The position numbers and the translations under genes were made by a program. Positions 35,955 through 47,786 of a DNA stretch of 64,000 nucleotides are shown piece by piece (positions within the stretch are counted from its first letter, which is position 1; each line of letters begins with the position of its first letter). This stretch comes from Clonostachys chloroleuca (taxonomy: Eukaryota > Ascomycota > Sordariomycetes > Hypocreales > Bionectriaceae): assembly GCA_037952775.1 (NCBI GenBank), contig JBANAY010000001.1, forward strand, positions 1,922,001 to 1,986,000, in the 5' to 3' direction. The notes below the pieces were generated by a model. It was not told the origin of the DNA and made no database searches. It was given only the letters and a program-made list of their open reading frames with translations.

Positions 35955-38900
35955 ACCATGATTTACACTTTTCGGCGTACCGAGTTATGGCGATATGAAA
36001 GAAGTGAAACGAATGGGAAACACAGATCATTTCAAGATCTGCTGATACCTGAGTGACCTCGGTCGATTTCAACTCTGCTTGATTTGAAGTTGATCATGTT
36101 GTGAGGCTTAAAACAGCCAGGCTTGGTTTTTCTTTTCAATGTACTGAGAGATGAGAGACTGTTTAGTCTCTCCTATGCATCTGGTTTCTACAACAACTTG
36201 CATCAACTCTCCCCACAGCACCAGGATGCTTGGCGTATAGTATATTATAACAAGCGTCAACGAAACGCATGTCGAGGCCTCGACAGGACAAACACTGCAT
36301 TTTCGGTGCATATTTGGGAGGGGTGTGATTTTTGATCTTTGATTTTTTTTGGGGGGCAGGGACCTATAACTCATTTTGGTTCAAAAGGGACGGTGATAAC
36401 GAGGGCGCGCTGGTTGCTTTTAAATTGGGTCTTTCAATCCTTGCGCATGAACACTCGTGTGCATAATCATCAGCGCGGTGATGGATCATGAGATCTGGTC
36501 ACCTTTTTATTACGCCAGGGTCAAAGTGATGCTGGCCGTCCAAACGGAGTTTCGGAATCATCAGCTTAAACCAGCGAGAGACAAGAAGGCCATGTGATAG
36601 CACGTCACATCCTTGGTGGGCGGGAGGGCGAACTGGTGATAACAACTCTGATTGATTTGTGTGGCATATTCGATCAGTGGAAATACTGGTGCGCCCAGGA
36701 GTTAAAAGTTATTTCTGTATCTTGCCCGCGAGGGAGTATGTCATTGGACAGACGGATGGCCAAATGTCGATCCAACGTCAGCATAATAGACACACGACTT
36801 ATACCGAACAAACGCAGTGCATGGTACCAACACCGAGGAAGTCCCCTGGCTTGAACGCCGCCTCTGGTCGCGATTTTAAATTGTGGTTCTTGACACTTGA
36901 GAAAACAAACAATGGCCGGACCCGCATCCTCTGCTGTTGGTCAACTACTGATCCTCCTGTCATTTCCGAGAAATCCATCCGTCTCCATACCTGATACCGG
37001 TGGTGAGAGCCAGACTCTACCTGGATTTCTTTTGATTAGGGTTACGAAGAGGGGCGTGTGCATGTGGGGGCCCGACAACAACCGGGACGGCTTCTAAGAG
37101 GAGGGCGAAATCTGCATGCAACTTGGGCAGCAATCTCAACTTGCATTTGGAGCACGATGTCCTGCTTCTTCGGAGGCCTCTTGTTCTTGAATTGCCGGCC
37201 ATGGCTCGCTTTGTTCAGATTGGTCTTACTTTTCATCTCATCTTATCCAACTTAAAAACGTAGAGTGGCCTATATCCATTTACTTGGCGAACAGTGGGCT
37301 TCAAAAAACTTGTACAATAGTTATATATCAAAACAAAAGACAACGGGGGGGGAGAAGAAAAAGAAGAAAAAAAAAAAAAAAACAGCAAGAATTCGCTTTG
37401 GCGAGAAGACTGGACCTGTGTAAACACGGCTTTCCTTGTGAGAGTATGAGTGACTCGGTATGCATGATTGACTATTGATGATTTGATCTATCTGCAGGGT
37501 AGCCTCACAGCTTGGAGTTGATTTTGGCCATTGATCTCCTGCGAAGCTTGTTGTTGTTCTTAGATGGCAGATCCTCAAGCATGGGAGGCGAGTCAACCAG
37601 GGGCGGAACGGGACGGGGGTTCGTTTGCTTGCATGACCTGCCCCTCCTCGTTCTCGACTCTTGTAGAAACGGAATTAGCAACGCGAGCAAGCTGGAGGCG
37701 CCTCATTTAGAAATGTCGGCATGGGGCGAAGGTGTCACCCTTGTTTCGTCGCGGTGTGCTAATACTGGGAAGGATTCAGGTCCGATCCCTCGCTGGGGTA
37801 GGATCTGGGATATTGGGCGACTTGGGGGGTTGCGAGGGCTACGAGTGGTAGGTTAAGGGTCCAAAGGGGAGAGAGCCAGGGTGGTTATTTGGGGAAGCGG
37901 GAGATTCTGGGGCCGCTCCGGGTAGACAGAGAGGACAGTGATGGCCGTGGATGATAGTTTCAGCTTGGGGACCTGGATAGTGACACTAGAGTTGGTAGAT
38001 TGGTTGCGATGCTGTCTGGAGGTGGCACAGCGTCTTTGTCATTGTCAGTGAGAACCAGTGCCGTGCGGCAAGGGCCCCGCTTCCGCTTGGGAGCGATCAT
38101 GTAGGATGTCGATGGCTGGCACTTGCGACGTTCAAGCTCACGGGCCGGCTGGGCCATTCTACTTTTAGATAGGGGATATGTGGTCTTTCGAGGAGGAGAT
38201 CTGTTTCTATGCCTTTTGCGTTCACGACAGTGGTACTCTGTAGAGCACTGCATTTAGGGTAGGTGATTTGCACAAAGCAAGCCAAGCCTCACTCTATCTC
38301 GTGCCAATTAAGAGTGGGCAGGGCGGAGTCCGCGGGTGACGTCACTGACTGGGAAGGCTGCCTGCAGAGGCAACAGTTGAACTCGTGTAAGATGGATGGA
38401 TACCTGCCTTCTTGTCACTATACTCGTGAGCACTAGAACTCGTGATTGCATATTGTAGTAGCGCTACCACGCATGTGTGAATGTAGCGAATGTAGATGGT
38501 CGCATCCTTCAAGAACAGGCGGGCGCCGGCTGTAGGAGGAGCTCGCGTATGCACGTCAGTCCTCGGCCGCTTGAGAAGACAAATGCGGGTGTTGGGTCTA
38601 GGCCAAACCATATCGAAGTCCAACGGTTGATGCGACGGATGAGGCCATAACACTAATCTGGCGCACGAGATGTATGGGGGCCCACCCACTTCAAGCGACA
38701 CCTTAATTAATGCTGTGGTCAGAAGGACAATGGCTCCCTCATTGTTCTAGTCAGCGAGAGTTTGGCCTGGGTCTGGCCGCCCCGAATGCTAGTCGAGTGT
38801 GGAATAGCATGCACAGTCGGGGCGTAATTCTGGAGGAATGAGGTGCAGAAATTCTAATTGGGCATGATCCCCAACCTCATCTCTTGTTTCGTGGCTTGTA

Positions 38901-39944
38901 CACACCCATCATCCATCTCTTGGCCTCCACGCCCGGGTGGCGCTGGTTCTTCGGTATATCGGTCTTGGAGGTGGCAGTGCTCGAGGCAGCGCATGGCATA
39001 GCCAAGCCCGGATGGCATCACATCACCAGCCTTGGCTGGGAACCGGAGTCTCCGAGGGCTTGGGAGAGCAGGGCAAACGGCTGCGCAAACAACCAGCTGC
39101 AAGGTTGCACGTTGGGCGGAGACGCAGAGGGGCTTTGGCAGCTGGTTGGGCTCGACCCCTCTATTCTCTCGTCGCCTTGTGGTCTCCCGCTTTGACTGTC
39201 TCTTGCATTAGGGACATTACGTCTTCCTGCCCCGCTCCAGCCAAGGGAACTGGGCTGTCCCATTTCCATCCATGGATGCGCAAGGTCTCTCCCAGTTGGG
39301 CTGTGCTCGGGGCTGTCTGGCAGCCCTGTCTTCTAGAGCGAGAGCGAGACACTGGGCTCTCGCTCCGATGCATGCTGTAGCTGTGTCTCGTCGGTGAGGT
39401 ATCATGGATGTTCCCTCAGAGGTTCGTCGCAGGTACCTCGCTTACTGGCCACCCACCACCGTTGTGTTCCATCAGTGTTCCAGCGCTCGAGGCTCCAGCT
39501 CCGTTCATGCCCGCCGCCAGCTTAACAGGTACATGGCCTCGCCTTGCAGCGTTACTCGCCATAAGCTCCGCACCGTGACGTCCTTGCCAGTGTCAGCACC
39601 CACCTGCACACGCTAACTGCCCATTGCTAACCTGGCCCACCAGCAAGGATCAGGCATCCCCAAACCAGATCGCCTTTCGCCCTGCCGGTGCCAGATGGTG
39701 GTTCGTTTTTCTTCTTTCCATCTTTCTAAGTATCTTGTGATCCCCGCGATTTTTCTCTGATCCTTCTTTCACCAAACAACAACTTTGATCAGCCAAACAC
39801 CACAGTCTCATTCGCAACGGCCGACTGAGAACCCCATCTAACTGACATATCCAAAACACCATCTCCCCCAATTGTGTGACCTTATCTCACACCACACATA
39901 CATATTTCCTTGTTTTCTACCCCTCCAAGAACACATCCTGCCCG
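35955..39944. other. intergenic, no supported gene
   Basis: The 3' UTR of the La-domain gene is expected first. Short frames at 36.1-39.6 kb have no recognisable domain. A G8 run followed by a purine tract with a long A run occurs at 37345-37382. The last 200 bases are pyrimidine-rich and likely form the leader of the next gene. Confidence 0.5.
37345..37382. repeat. purine-only low-complexity tract
   Basis: Eight G are followed by AGAAGAAAAAGAAG-type sequence and then about 16 A. This is a mirror-like homopurine stretch that is prone to length error. Confidence 0.85.
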
Positions 39945-41930
39945 ATGTCCAGCTACGGGTACGAGCGGGAACCCCCGCGGACTTACATCAGGGAAGAGCG
40001 AAGAGAAGAGCGAGTAGATCCTCGTTATGCCGACTCGCGCGCCGAATACACCAGAACATATTCCCGGGACTTGGTACCCCGCGCTCGCGAGTCTAGCGAC
40101 CTCTCAATTGAGGAAGTGCGCCGTGAATTCCCTCCTCCCCAGGCTCGCGACATTCGTCGCACCAGATCCGCTGAGCCCAACTATTATGATGATGACGACG
40201 ACTACTATGACTATCGCCGTGACCATGACCGCCGCTCCAAGAAGACCTCCACCACAATGAGCGTGTACCGCGAGGAGCGCCATGCTCCCAAGCACAGGTC
40301 CATGTCAAAGCAGGAGAAGATCATTGCTGCCGTCGCTGGTGCCGCCCTCCTTGCTGGAGGCAAGGAGCTGTATGACCGCCGCGAGGCCCAACAAGAGGGC
40401 TCTTCCGAGATCCACCGCAACCCTCTGGCTTCGGTGGCTCTGGCCGGCATTGGCGCACTTGCTGCCTACCAGGGTGCCCAGTACTACAACAAGGTGCAGG
40501 CCAGGAAGGACCAGAAAGCCGTTGCCATTCTCAACCGCGGCTACTACGACTCTGACGACGACATGAGCACCAAGGAGAAGAAGGGCCAGAAGAACTTCCT
40601 CGAGAGCGCCATCGCAGCGACCGGCCTCGGCGCTGCTGTCAAGTCTCTCACCGGGAAGGGTGATGGTGACAAGACCCGATCAGGCGAGCCACGATCAGGA
40701 AGCAATAAGATGCAGAAGGCTGCCATGGCTTCACTGCTGGCAGGTGCCACCGAGGCCTTCCGCGTCGCAAAGGAGCCTGGTGGTTGGAAGGGTGAGAAGA
40801 CTCGCCGCATTCTGACCGCCGCTGCGGGTGCTGCCACCATCGACTCAGCCCAGAACAAGGACCACGGAAAGATCGGTCTCGCAGAGTCCGTTATTGGTGG
40901 TCTTGTTGGAAACCGTCTCATCAACGGTTCCAAGAATGATATCGAGGAGGACAAGAAGACTGGAAGGAGTCGTTCGCGCTCACGAGCACGATCATCAAGC
41001 CGGGACGGTGGCAGTGGCGGAACCGGACTTGCCGCCCTTGCTTCAGCTGGTCTGGGTGCCTTCGGTGCCAAGGCCGCATACGACACCTACCAGAACAGAT
41101 CCCGCAGCCGAGCTGGAAGCGACGATTCTCGAGGCCGTGGTGACTCGCCAGACCGCCGCCGCAGCCGCAGCCGAAGTGTCGTCGACAAGGCCCGCAACAG
41201 CCTTGCCAAGTTGGGTATCGGAAACGGTACCGATGATGACCGCCGACACACCCAGGACGACTTTGATGACCGTGGCTCACGACGCTCTCGACGCTACTCG
41301 GATGAGTACGACGATGATTACCGTTCCAACCGCGGACGGGACTACTATGATGACCGGGACCGGTCCTACCGGTCTCGCCACGGTGGCGACCACCATTATG
41401 ACTCCGACTTGGGAGACTCGGACGATGACGAGAAGAAACACAAGAAAATGAGAGGTAAGTCAGTGTTGATGTCAGGCCTAGCAGCCGTCGCCACAATACA
41501 CGCAGCACATTCTATATACAAGGGTGTGGAGAAGAGGGCGGCACGAGAGACGGCCGTGAGAGAGGGGAAGATGACCACAGAGGACGCCGCAAAGCTCAGA
41601 AACAAGGCACTGCTACTACAAGATGCTGCTTCCGTTGGCCTTGCTGCATTGGGCATCAAGGGCGCCATCAGCGAGTTCAAGGAGGCCAAGGAGTTGTCTC
41701 ATGAATGCAAAGAATTCAAGAAAGAAAAGGCGGAGCGGCACCAAAAGCGCATAGAAGCGAGGAAACAACGCACTGCGCCGTCAACTCGGCAGCAGAGTCC
41801 AAACAATTGGTCTTCGGGCCAACAGCACCAATACCCCGAATCAGACGAGGAAGATTACTATTACCACGAGGTGGTTCGCACACATGAGCGTCCACAACGT
41901 GCAAATACACTTCCTCCTCGCCCTTATTGA
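39945..41930 (+). CDS. charged low-complexity protein with glycine-zipper-like segments (DUF3824-like)
   Basis: A single exon encodes 661 aa from the ATG at 39945 (MSSYGYEREPPRTYIREERR). A 23-codon in-frame extension upstream is less likely because it reads as pyrimidine-rich leader. The N-terminus is rich in Arg, Glu, Asp and Tyr. Several short Ala/Gly hydrophobic segments follow, spaced along the protein: IIAAVAGAALLAGGKELYDR, PLASVALAGIGALAAYQGAQ, AAMASLLAGATEAFRVAKEP, GLAALASAGLGAFGAKAAYD and GLAALGIKGAISEF. They are separated by RS-dipeptide-rich stretches (RSRSRSRARSSSR). This layout is seen in fungal DUF3824-type proteins, some linked to peroxisome or Woronin-body biology. I do not assign a function. 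The Gly/Ala segments may insert in or lie on membranes. The frame is intact. Confidence 0.82.
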   Translation: MSSYGYEREPPRTYIREERREERVDPRYADSRAEYTRTYSRDLVPRARESSDLSIEEVRREFPPPQARDIRRTRSAEPNYYDDDDDYYDYRRDHDRRSKKTSTTMSVYREERHAPKHRSMSKQEKIIAAVAGAALLAGGKELYDRREAQQEGSSEIHRNPLASVALAGIGALAAYQGAQYYNKVQARKDQKAVAILNRGYYDSDDDMSTKEKKGQKNFLESAIAATGLGAAVKSLTGKGDGDKTRSGEPRSGSNKMQKAAMASLLAGATEAFRVAKEPGGWKGEKTRRILTAAAGAATIDSAQNKDHGKIGLAESVIGGLVGNRLINGSKNDIEEDKKTGRSRSRSRARSSSRDGGSGGTGLAALASAGLGAFGAKAAYDTYQNRSRSRAGSDDSRGRGDSPDRRRSRSRSVVDKARNSLAKLGIGNGTDDDRRHTQDDFDDRGSRRSRRYSDEYDDDYRSNRGRDYYDDRDRSYRSRHGGDHHYDSDLGDSDDDEKKHKKMRGKSVLMSGLAAVATIHAAHSIYKGVEKRAARETAVREGKMTTEDAAKLRNKALLLQDAASVGLAALGIKGAISEFKEAKELSHECKEFKKEKAERHQKRIEARKQRTAPSTRQQSPNNWSSGQQHQYPESDEEDYYYHEVVRTHERPQRANTLPPRPY

Positions 41931-43522
41931 TTTAGGGGTAGTTGGGACAAGCAGTTGGATTTCCTAGATTATTCTACGGGGTGCTCGCATTTCTGCATTT
42001 ACGGATGGCATTGAGACAACAGGCAAACAAGAAGCAAGCAAGCAAAAGAGCGGCCTGTGCAAAATAAGCATGGAGTTTGGGAGCAGATCACAATGATCAT
42101 TAATGTCTATAACAGGGCGGTTGAGCCGATACGGCTCCCTGGGGTGTTATTGGTGTGCTGCGTGTGGCGATGGGGGTGTTCTTTTTTTCCTTTTTATTTC
42201 CATTTTTGTTTTGATCCTTTTGGCAAGCGACAGATAGCCCCTTGTTTCACTCCCCTTCCTTGTGCGCCATCACTTACATATGAGTACATGAGAACAAATG
42301 ACTAATGACATATAATTTTCCCGCAGATCGCCGCTATTAAGCAGTGGAAGTCTGGCACAGCAAATCCTGTCCAGCTAAAAGAGCCCGTTCCCGTCCTTGC
42401 CGGCATCCCGGGCCCCGCCTTGGCATGGAGTCTGGCTGCCGGCACAACGCCATGGGCAAGGATTCAAGGTAGCACGACATTGAATCATGGCCCTGCGATC
42501 AATCATCTATCATGCCCGGGGTTGGCCAAAGATCCAGGCCATGGGTGGAGCAAGCGAGCCCATCGGCGCGATTGATGGCACGCTTGCACGCTTGCGGGAG
42601 GGAATATCCAGATTCAAGACATTCCTTTGGGTAAGTATGCGGCTTGTGCTATGGGGTACTGCTTATATTTGCTTGTTTGGGTATCAGCGTGGGAGGTTCA
42701 AACAAGTTTTTGTCTTTTGCGATGCCTGTCGCTTTCTATTGATGAGTGCATCTCATGGCGATTTGACGAAGAACGTTACGAGTTGCTTTTCTTCTACTAC
42801 GTCTTATTTGGAGGGATATTGAGAAGGATATATTATGTTACGATTCGATGAATATGAAAACCAAGCCCGCTGTTTGGGGTGATTTGACCTACTGTATAAC
42901 CGACCACCCAGTGACGCTTATCGTGTGTTTTCCTCCGCCATTGTGCGACTAGCTGCAGCTGTTGTAACGCCCTACTGAGCCGGTATCCGGATCGTCCCTT
43001 CACTCATGACATCACCAGACACCATTTCAAGGCTCGCCAGCTGTCCTTGTCTCACTTCCGGCTCTGACAACTCACCCTGGTACCACTTGATTGTGCTTTC
43101 ATTTTGCCCGCGGCTTCCTTCTCCATTTCCTACGGAGATGCCATAAATACGTTGCGTGGAACGAGAACCCTACCATGCTGTTGGTAAGACGGGCCGCAAA
43201 GGTGCCATGGAATCCTGCCGCAAGGATGCATCCAGCTAGTCAGACTCTGTGAACGCCACAGGGCTGATGGGGAACTTCAGACAAGACCAGTCCAATAGTT
43301 CCCCACTGGAGGAGATCTCAAGTTCATGCACTAGGACGAGACGATCAGGTTTCTCCCCCCCCAATGGGTCGTATATGCGGGCGAGAAACAAGGCGGAGAC
43401 AAAAGGGCGTCATTACGGGCATTTGTATTTGGGTGTGGCATGAGACGAAAAAGCGCGCAGGCTATAGTACGTATAACATATATACAACACGCCTTGACCT
43501 AAATACTTCCATCGAGATCTCT
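41931..43522. other. convergent intergenic region
   Basis: This lies between the 3' ends of the charged protein gene and CLF1. Short open frames at 42.0-42.9 kb have no domain character. It should hold both 3' UTRs. Confidence 0.55.
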
Positions 43523-45544
43523 TCAAGACAAGTCGCCGCCGGCCTGCTTCCACTTCTGCGCCATGGCCATGATGCTGGACAGGTTCTTGGCCTGCTGGTC
43601 GTCGGCGGGGAACACGTAGTCCATGTACTCCTCCCAGGTGTCGTCCTCGAGCTGGCGGCGCTTCTTGACCGTGCGGGGCATCTGCTTGCGCACGCCCTCG
43701 ACCTCCTCGGGGCTGCCGTGCTCGTTCTCGAAGGAGAGCCAGGCGTTGAGGAGGGCGACGCGCTCCTCCTTGAGGTCCTTGTCGCGCATGCGCTTGTGCG
43801 CGCGCTCAAAGACTTTCCGTGCGCGGGCCTTGGCCTCGTCGCTGACCGGGCGGTCCTCCTCCTCTTCCTCCTCCTCTTCCTCCTCGGGTAGGTTGATCTC
43901 GAAGTGCGCGTAGCTTATCCAGACCTTGACGTGGTCCGTCTTGTCGAGCAGGCGCTCGTACAGCTTGCGCGTGTTGTCGTACTCGCCCTCCTCCTCCTCG
44001 AAGTCGATGTAGGCTTTCCACAGCAGCTCGGGCATGTCGAGCGAGGGCTGGTTGACGGCGAGCTCGAAGATGGCCCTCGCGCGCTCAATGTCGTCTAGGC
44101 CGCGCTCGAGCTCGGCAAACTTGATCCAGGTCTGGCAGTTGGCCGCGTTGTACTCGATGTGCTTCTCGTACAAGGTGCGGCACCGTACGAACTCGAACAG
44201 CTTGCGCTCGAGGTCGATGTACCCGTTGAATAATCTGTCCTTGGGGCACATGCCGATGGCCCGGCCGAGCAGTTTCCTCGCGGCAGCGAGGTTGGCTTGC
44301 CTGATTTCGAACTGGGCGGCCAACACCCAGACTTTGGCAAATGTGAATTTCTTGTGGGGTATCAGGTTGAGGCACGTAGTGTAGATCTGCCGCGTGCGCT
44401 CTATATCCTTTCCTTCCATCTCCTCCCAGATGGCGTAGAAGATCCAGAGGAAGATGTACCGTCGCCAGTGACGCTTCTCCTGGGTTGGTGGAACTTGGGC
44501 GACAGCCCTCTCGTAGACGTCGCGGATCTTTTCAAAATCGCCCGAGGTCTCTTCCAGGTTGACGTAGTCAAACCAAGCATCGTAGTTCTTTGGATTTTCC
44601 TTGACCTGTTCCTCGTAGTGTCTCCTTCTCTTGGACAGTACAACATCCTCAACACCATCCTTGTCACCAAACTGTTTCTCGAACGTCGTATATGCCTTGT
44701 GCAGGGCCATCGACTTGGATCGAGGAAGGCGATCCAAGGCATATTTGTAAATGGCACGAGCGCGCTCATATTCCTTGAGCTTCGACTCGAACCGGGCGTA
44801 TGCGATGAAGAGCTTCTCGTCCGCAAAGTCGTCGCCGAGCGACTCCACGGCATCCCCAAACACCTCCCGCACCAGGTCGCTCGTTCCGTTCTCCTCTTCG
44901 AATTTGGCCCACTTGATCCAATTGCGCGGCTCTGGGTGGACCATGGTGAAGTTCCGGAAGATCTCACGCGCCCTGTCGTACTCGCCATATCGCTTCTCGA
45001 GCTTGATATAAGCGCTCCAGGCAGCCTCGTCCGGCTGCCACTGCATCCAACGGTCGAAAACCTGCCTTGTACCGGCAATGTTGCCGAGCATCTCCTCCAT
45101 GTAGACATATTTGTACCACAGCTTGTCGACTCGGGGAAGCAGCGCGACGGCGCGATCGAGGAGGTTCCGGGCATGGTTGATATTCCTCGACTTCATCTCG
45201 GACTCGATGTAGCGGACCCATAGCACCACGGACTGGGGGAGGACATCGAGCGCGCGTTCAAAGACGGACCGGGCGCGGGCGAACTCCTTTTGCTCCAGCT
45301 CCCACTGGGCATATCGCGTCCAGTTATTCAGGTTGACGCGATTGCGACGGACGTAATCCTCGAACTCTCTCCGCTTGCGGCCCTGGAACTCGTGCAGCTC
45401 TTCGAGATCAGAGAAGCGCTGGGCGGGCGCCTGGAGAGAAACCTCCTGTCGGTCGACGGCTTCGCGCAGAAGCTGCTCAGCGCTGATCTGCACAGGCGCT
45501 GCGGCCTTGTTCTTGACCCGGGGAGGGCCTCTGGAGGACTCCAT
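43523..45544 (-). CDS. clf1: pre-mRNA splicing factor Clf1 (crooked neck/Syf3 family)
   Basis: A single intact exon encodes 673 aa. The start region [15 protein letters not shown] and [20 protein letters not shown] is highly typical of Clf1. The rest is a string of half-a-TPR (HAT) repeats with the W-x2-Y/F-x-FE pattern: [80 protein letters not shown] and more to the C-terminus. An acidic run ([15 protein letters not shown]) interrupts the repeats near residue 555. Clf1 is a scaffold of the Prp19-associated (NTC) complex and is needed for spliceosome assembly and activation in the nucleus. PRP31, another spliceosome gene, starts divergently 331 bp away. Confidence 0.95.
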   Translation of the reverse strand: MESSRGPPRVKNKAAAPVQISAEQLLREAVDRQEVSLQAPAQRFSDLEELHEFQGRKRREFEDYVRRNRVNLNNWTRYAQWELEQKEFARARSVFERALDVLPQSVVLWVRYIESEMKSRNINHARNLLDRAVALLPRVDKLWYKYVYMEEMLGNIAGTRQVFDRWMQWQPDEAAWSAYIKLEKRYGEYDRAREIFRNFTMVHPEPRNWIKWAKFEEENGTSDLVREVFGDAVESLGDDFADEKLFIAYARFESKLKEYERARAIYKYALDRLPRSKSMALHKAYTTFEKQFGDKDGVEDVVLSKRRRHYEEQVKENPKNYDAWFDYVNLEETSGDFEKIRDVYERAVAQVPPTQEKRHWRRYIFLWIFYAIWEEMEGKDIERTRQIYTTCLNLIPHKKFTFAKVWVLAAQFEIRQANLAAARKLLGRAIGMCPKDRLFNGYIDLERKLFEFVRCRTLYEKHIEYNAANCQTWIKFAELERGLDDIERARAIFELAVNQPSLDMPELLWKAYIDFEEEEGEYDNTRKLYERLLDKTDHVKVWISYAHFEINLPEEEEEEEEEEDRPVSDEAKARARKVFERAHKRMRDKDLKEERVALLNAWLSFENEHGSPEEVEGVRKQMPRTVKKRRQLEDDTWEEYMDYVFPADDQQAKNLSSIMAMAQKWKQAGGDLS

Positions 45545-45875
45545 AGCTGCTGTGTGATGTCGTGACCGGCGAATTGATGGATGAGCAGCGAACGAGTCGA
45601 TGGCGGGAAGAGCGCGATCACCTTGTCGTTGCTGGGTGATGCGTCAAGTGTGTCGTTCATCGAAAAATGAGCTGCCAAGGCTTATCGCCCGATAAGGACC
45701 TGCTGCAAGTGGTGCACGGACCACTTTTTTTTCTTGCTTCTGGTGCCTGGCGCCTTGTTTGTAAGAGCCCATGACATCGCTTGGTAATTTATGCTTTACC
45801 TCCTTCATCTCTCTACAGGACCAGCGTCCTCCAACCCCCCGAAGGAACCAAGATTTTACGTCGCGGATCTTCACA
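45545..45875. promoter_or_regulatory. shared divergent promoter of CLF1 and PRP31
   Basis: These 331 bp separate two divergent spliceosome genes and must hold both promoters and leaders. A perfect palindrome, CTTATCGCCCGATAAG, at 45681-45696 presents two inverted GATA cores on a 2-bp spacer. GATA-type factors in fungi bind such pairs well, but use of this site is inference. Confidence 0.65.
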
Positions 45876-47786
45876 ATGACGACCATAGCCGACGATCTTC
45901 TCAACGACTTTGCGAGCTCAGGCGATGAGGCTGACGAGGTGGAGAACAACAATGGCCTGAAAGACTTTGAGGACTCTGAGAGCGAGGATGGCGATGCGAT
46001 GGAGGTGGACGGTCGCGATGGGAAGCCCAAAGATGGGCTGGACGGCCGAGACGCAGGCGCCGAAGATGCGGGCGATACGGAGGCCAAGAAGGCCAAGAAG
46101 GCCAAGGTAGAGAAGATGCAGCTGGGCGCCGTCAAGGATGTGCGCAGCGTCGCCTCGCTGATGCAGACTCTGGAGCCCATTCTCGAGGTTAGTATCCCCC
46201 GCCCCCGTTGGCCTGACGCCGACGCGCATCGTGTTGACGCTTCGTTTACATCTGTACTACGGAACAATAGCCCTGACGTGTTACCTCGAACGCTACAGAA
46301 AATTGCCTACTTCAAATCGCAGTCAGAAACGCAGACATCCATCATCGGAAACATCGAGGACCACCCTGAATATCACCTCTTGACGCAGTCCAACAGCCTA
46401 TCAACCCAGATCGATGGAGAGGTAGCCGTGGTTCACAAATTCATTCGTGATCATTATTCGACCCGATTCCCAGAACTCGAACGACTTGTCACCACGCCCC
46501 TCGAATACGCCAAAGTAGTGTCTATCCTGGGAAATGGACCCTTGGATGCGGACAATATCAAAACACTTCAGACCGCGACCACCAACCCCTTGGGGGTTGG
46601 GCTGAAAACTGTCCTTGATGGACCGTCTTTGATGATTGTCACTGTGGAGGCTACGACCTCCAAGGGTCGCGAGATGGCCGCCGACGAGATAGAGCGCGTG
46701 TACCGGGCATGCGACATGGTCATCTCACTACACAAGGCGAAGAACACCCTAACAGAATACGTCCAGTCGCGCATGAGCATCTTCGCGCCCAACCTGACAA
46801 CACTCATTGGTTCTCTTACGGCAGCACAGCTCCTCAACGTTGCCGGTGGACTGACGGGCCTTTCTAAAACCCCAGCCTGCAACATTGCCTCGATGGGCTC
46901 CAAGAAGAGACAGGCCGGTTTGGCTACGAACATTGGCATCCGCCAGCAAGGTTACCTCTACCACTCGGAAATCATCCGAGGCATCCCCAACGATCTCAAG
47001 AAGCAGGCCATGAGAATTGTATCCGCAAAGCTTGTCCTCGCAGCCCGTGTCGACCGTGTTCATTCGAGCCCCGACGGCTCCACGGGCGAGGAATTAAAGC
47101 AGGCGTGCCTGGACAGGCTGGAGAAACTCACAGAACCCCCGCCGAACAAGGGACAGAGGGCTCTCCCCATACCCGACGACAAGCCAGCACGGAAGCGAGG
47201 TGGACGGAGAGCCCGCAAGGCCAAGGAAGCGCTGGCGATGACGGATCTGCGCAAGGCCCAGAACCGCGTGGCCTTTGGAAAGGAGGAGATTGAGGTGGGC
47301 TACGGAACGGGCAGCGGTACAGTCGGCATGGGCATGATTGGCCAGGCCAACGACGGTAAGATCCGGGGGATGCAGGTCGACAACAGGACGAGGGCGAAGC
47401 TCAGCGCGAAGAACAAGGGATGGGGGGCAGCCAGCACTGTGGGCGGAGGCGCCTCGTCCATCGGCGGGTTCGGCCAGGCCTCTGGCATCGATCTCCGAGG
47501 CAAGGGTCTGCGAAACTCGGGCGTCGGGAGCAGCATCGGATCTGGGGCCGGCACGGCCTCCTCGCTGGCGTTCACCCCCGTCCAGGGCCTCGAGCTCGTC
47601 GACCCCAAGGTGCAGGCGGAGCTCAGCAAGAAGCGCAAAGCGGAGGAGGACAGGTGGTTCAAGGGCGGCACCTTCACCCAAGTGGGTGGCTCATCATCTG
47701 AGGGGTTCAAGGTGCCCGACCTACCTGCCGCAAAGCGGGTTGATACTGGCTCGACAAAGATGGGACCCCCTCCTTCACGGAAGTAA
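45876..47786 (+). CDS. prp31: U4/U6 small nuclear ribonucleoprotein Prp31
   Basis: Exon 1 (45876-46187) and exon 2 (46299-47786) are joined by a 111-nt GTTAGT...CAG intron and encode about 599 aa. The start MTTIADDLLNDFASSGDEAD with an acidic stretch after it is typical. The Prp31 N-terminal and NOP domains follow: KIAYFKSQSETQTSIIGNIE, DHYSTRFPELERLVTTPLEY, then RMSIFAPNLTTLIGSLTAAQ and the signature GLTGLSKTPACNIASMGSKK. The C-terminal domain has RKRGGRRARKAKEALAMTDL and NRVAFGKEEIEVGYGTGSGT, the conserved Prp31 C-terminal region. Prp31 binds the Snu13-U4 stem-loop complex and is needed to form the U4/U6.U5 tri-snRNP. The intron has no stop and is divisible by three, so retention would add 37 residues in frame. 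Skipping it restores the family sequence EPILE-KIAYF. Confidence 0.95.
   Translation: MTTIADDLLNDFASSGDEADEVENNNGLKDFEDSESEDGDAMEVDGRDGKPKDGLDGRDAGAEDAGDTEAKKAKKAKVEKMQLGAVKDVRSVASLMQTLEPILEVSIPRPRWPDADAHRVDASFTSVLRNNSPDVLPRTLQKIAYFKSQSETQTSIIGNIEDHPEYHLLTQSNSLSTQIDGEVAVVHKFIRDHYSTRFPELERLVTTPLEYAKVVSILGNGPLDADNIKTLQTATTNPLGVGLKTVLDGPSLMIVTVEATTSKGREMAADEIERVYRACDMVISLHKAKNTLTEYVQSRMSIFAPNLTTLIGSLTAAQLLNVAGGLTGLSKTPACNIASMGSKKRQAGLATNIGIRQQGYLYHSEIIRGIPNDLKKQAMRIVSAKLVLAARVDRVHSSPDGSTGEELKQACLDRLEKLTEPPPNKGQRALPIPDDKPARKRGGRRARKAKEALAMTDLRKAQNRVAFGKEEIEVGYGTGSGTVGMGMIGQANDGKIRGMQVDNRTRAKLSAKNKGWGAASTVGGGASSIGGFGQASGIDLRGKGLRNSGVGSSIGSGAGTASSLAFTPVQGLELVDPKVQAELSKKRKAEEDRWFKGGTFTQVGGSSSEGFKVPDLPAAKRVDTGSTKMGPPPSRK

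Noticed and set aside
40544..41086. Minus-strand frame opposite the DUF3824-like gene
   Set aside because: It is an antisense shadow of a repetitive Ala/Gly/Ser coding sequence.
44297..45223. Long plus-strand frame of about 308 codons opposite CLF1
   Set aside because: It is a shadow of the GC-rich CLF1 coding strand; CLF1 has clear HAT repeats and this frame has no domain.
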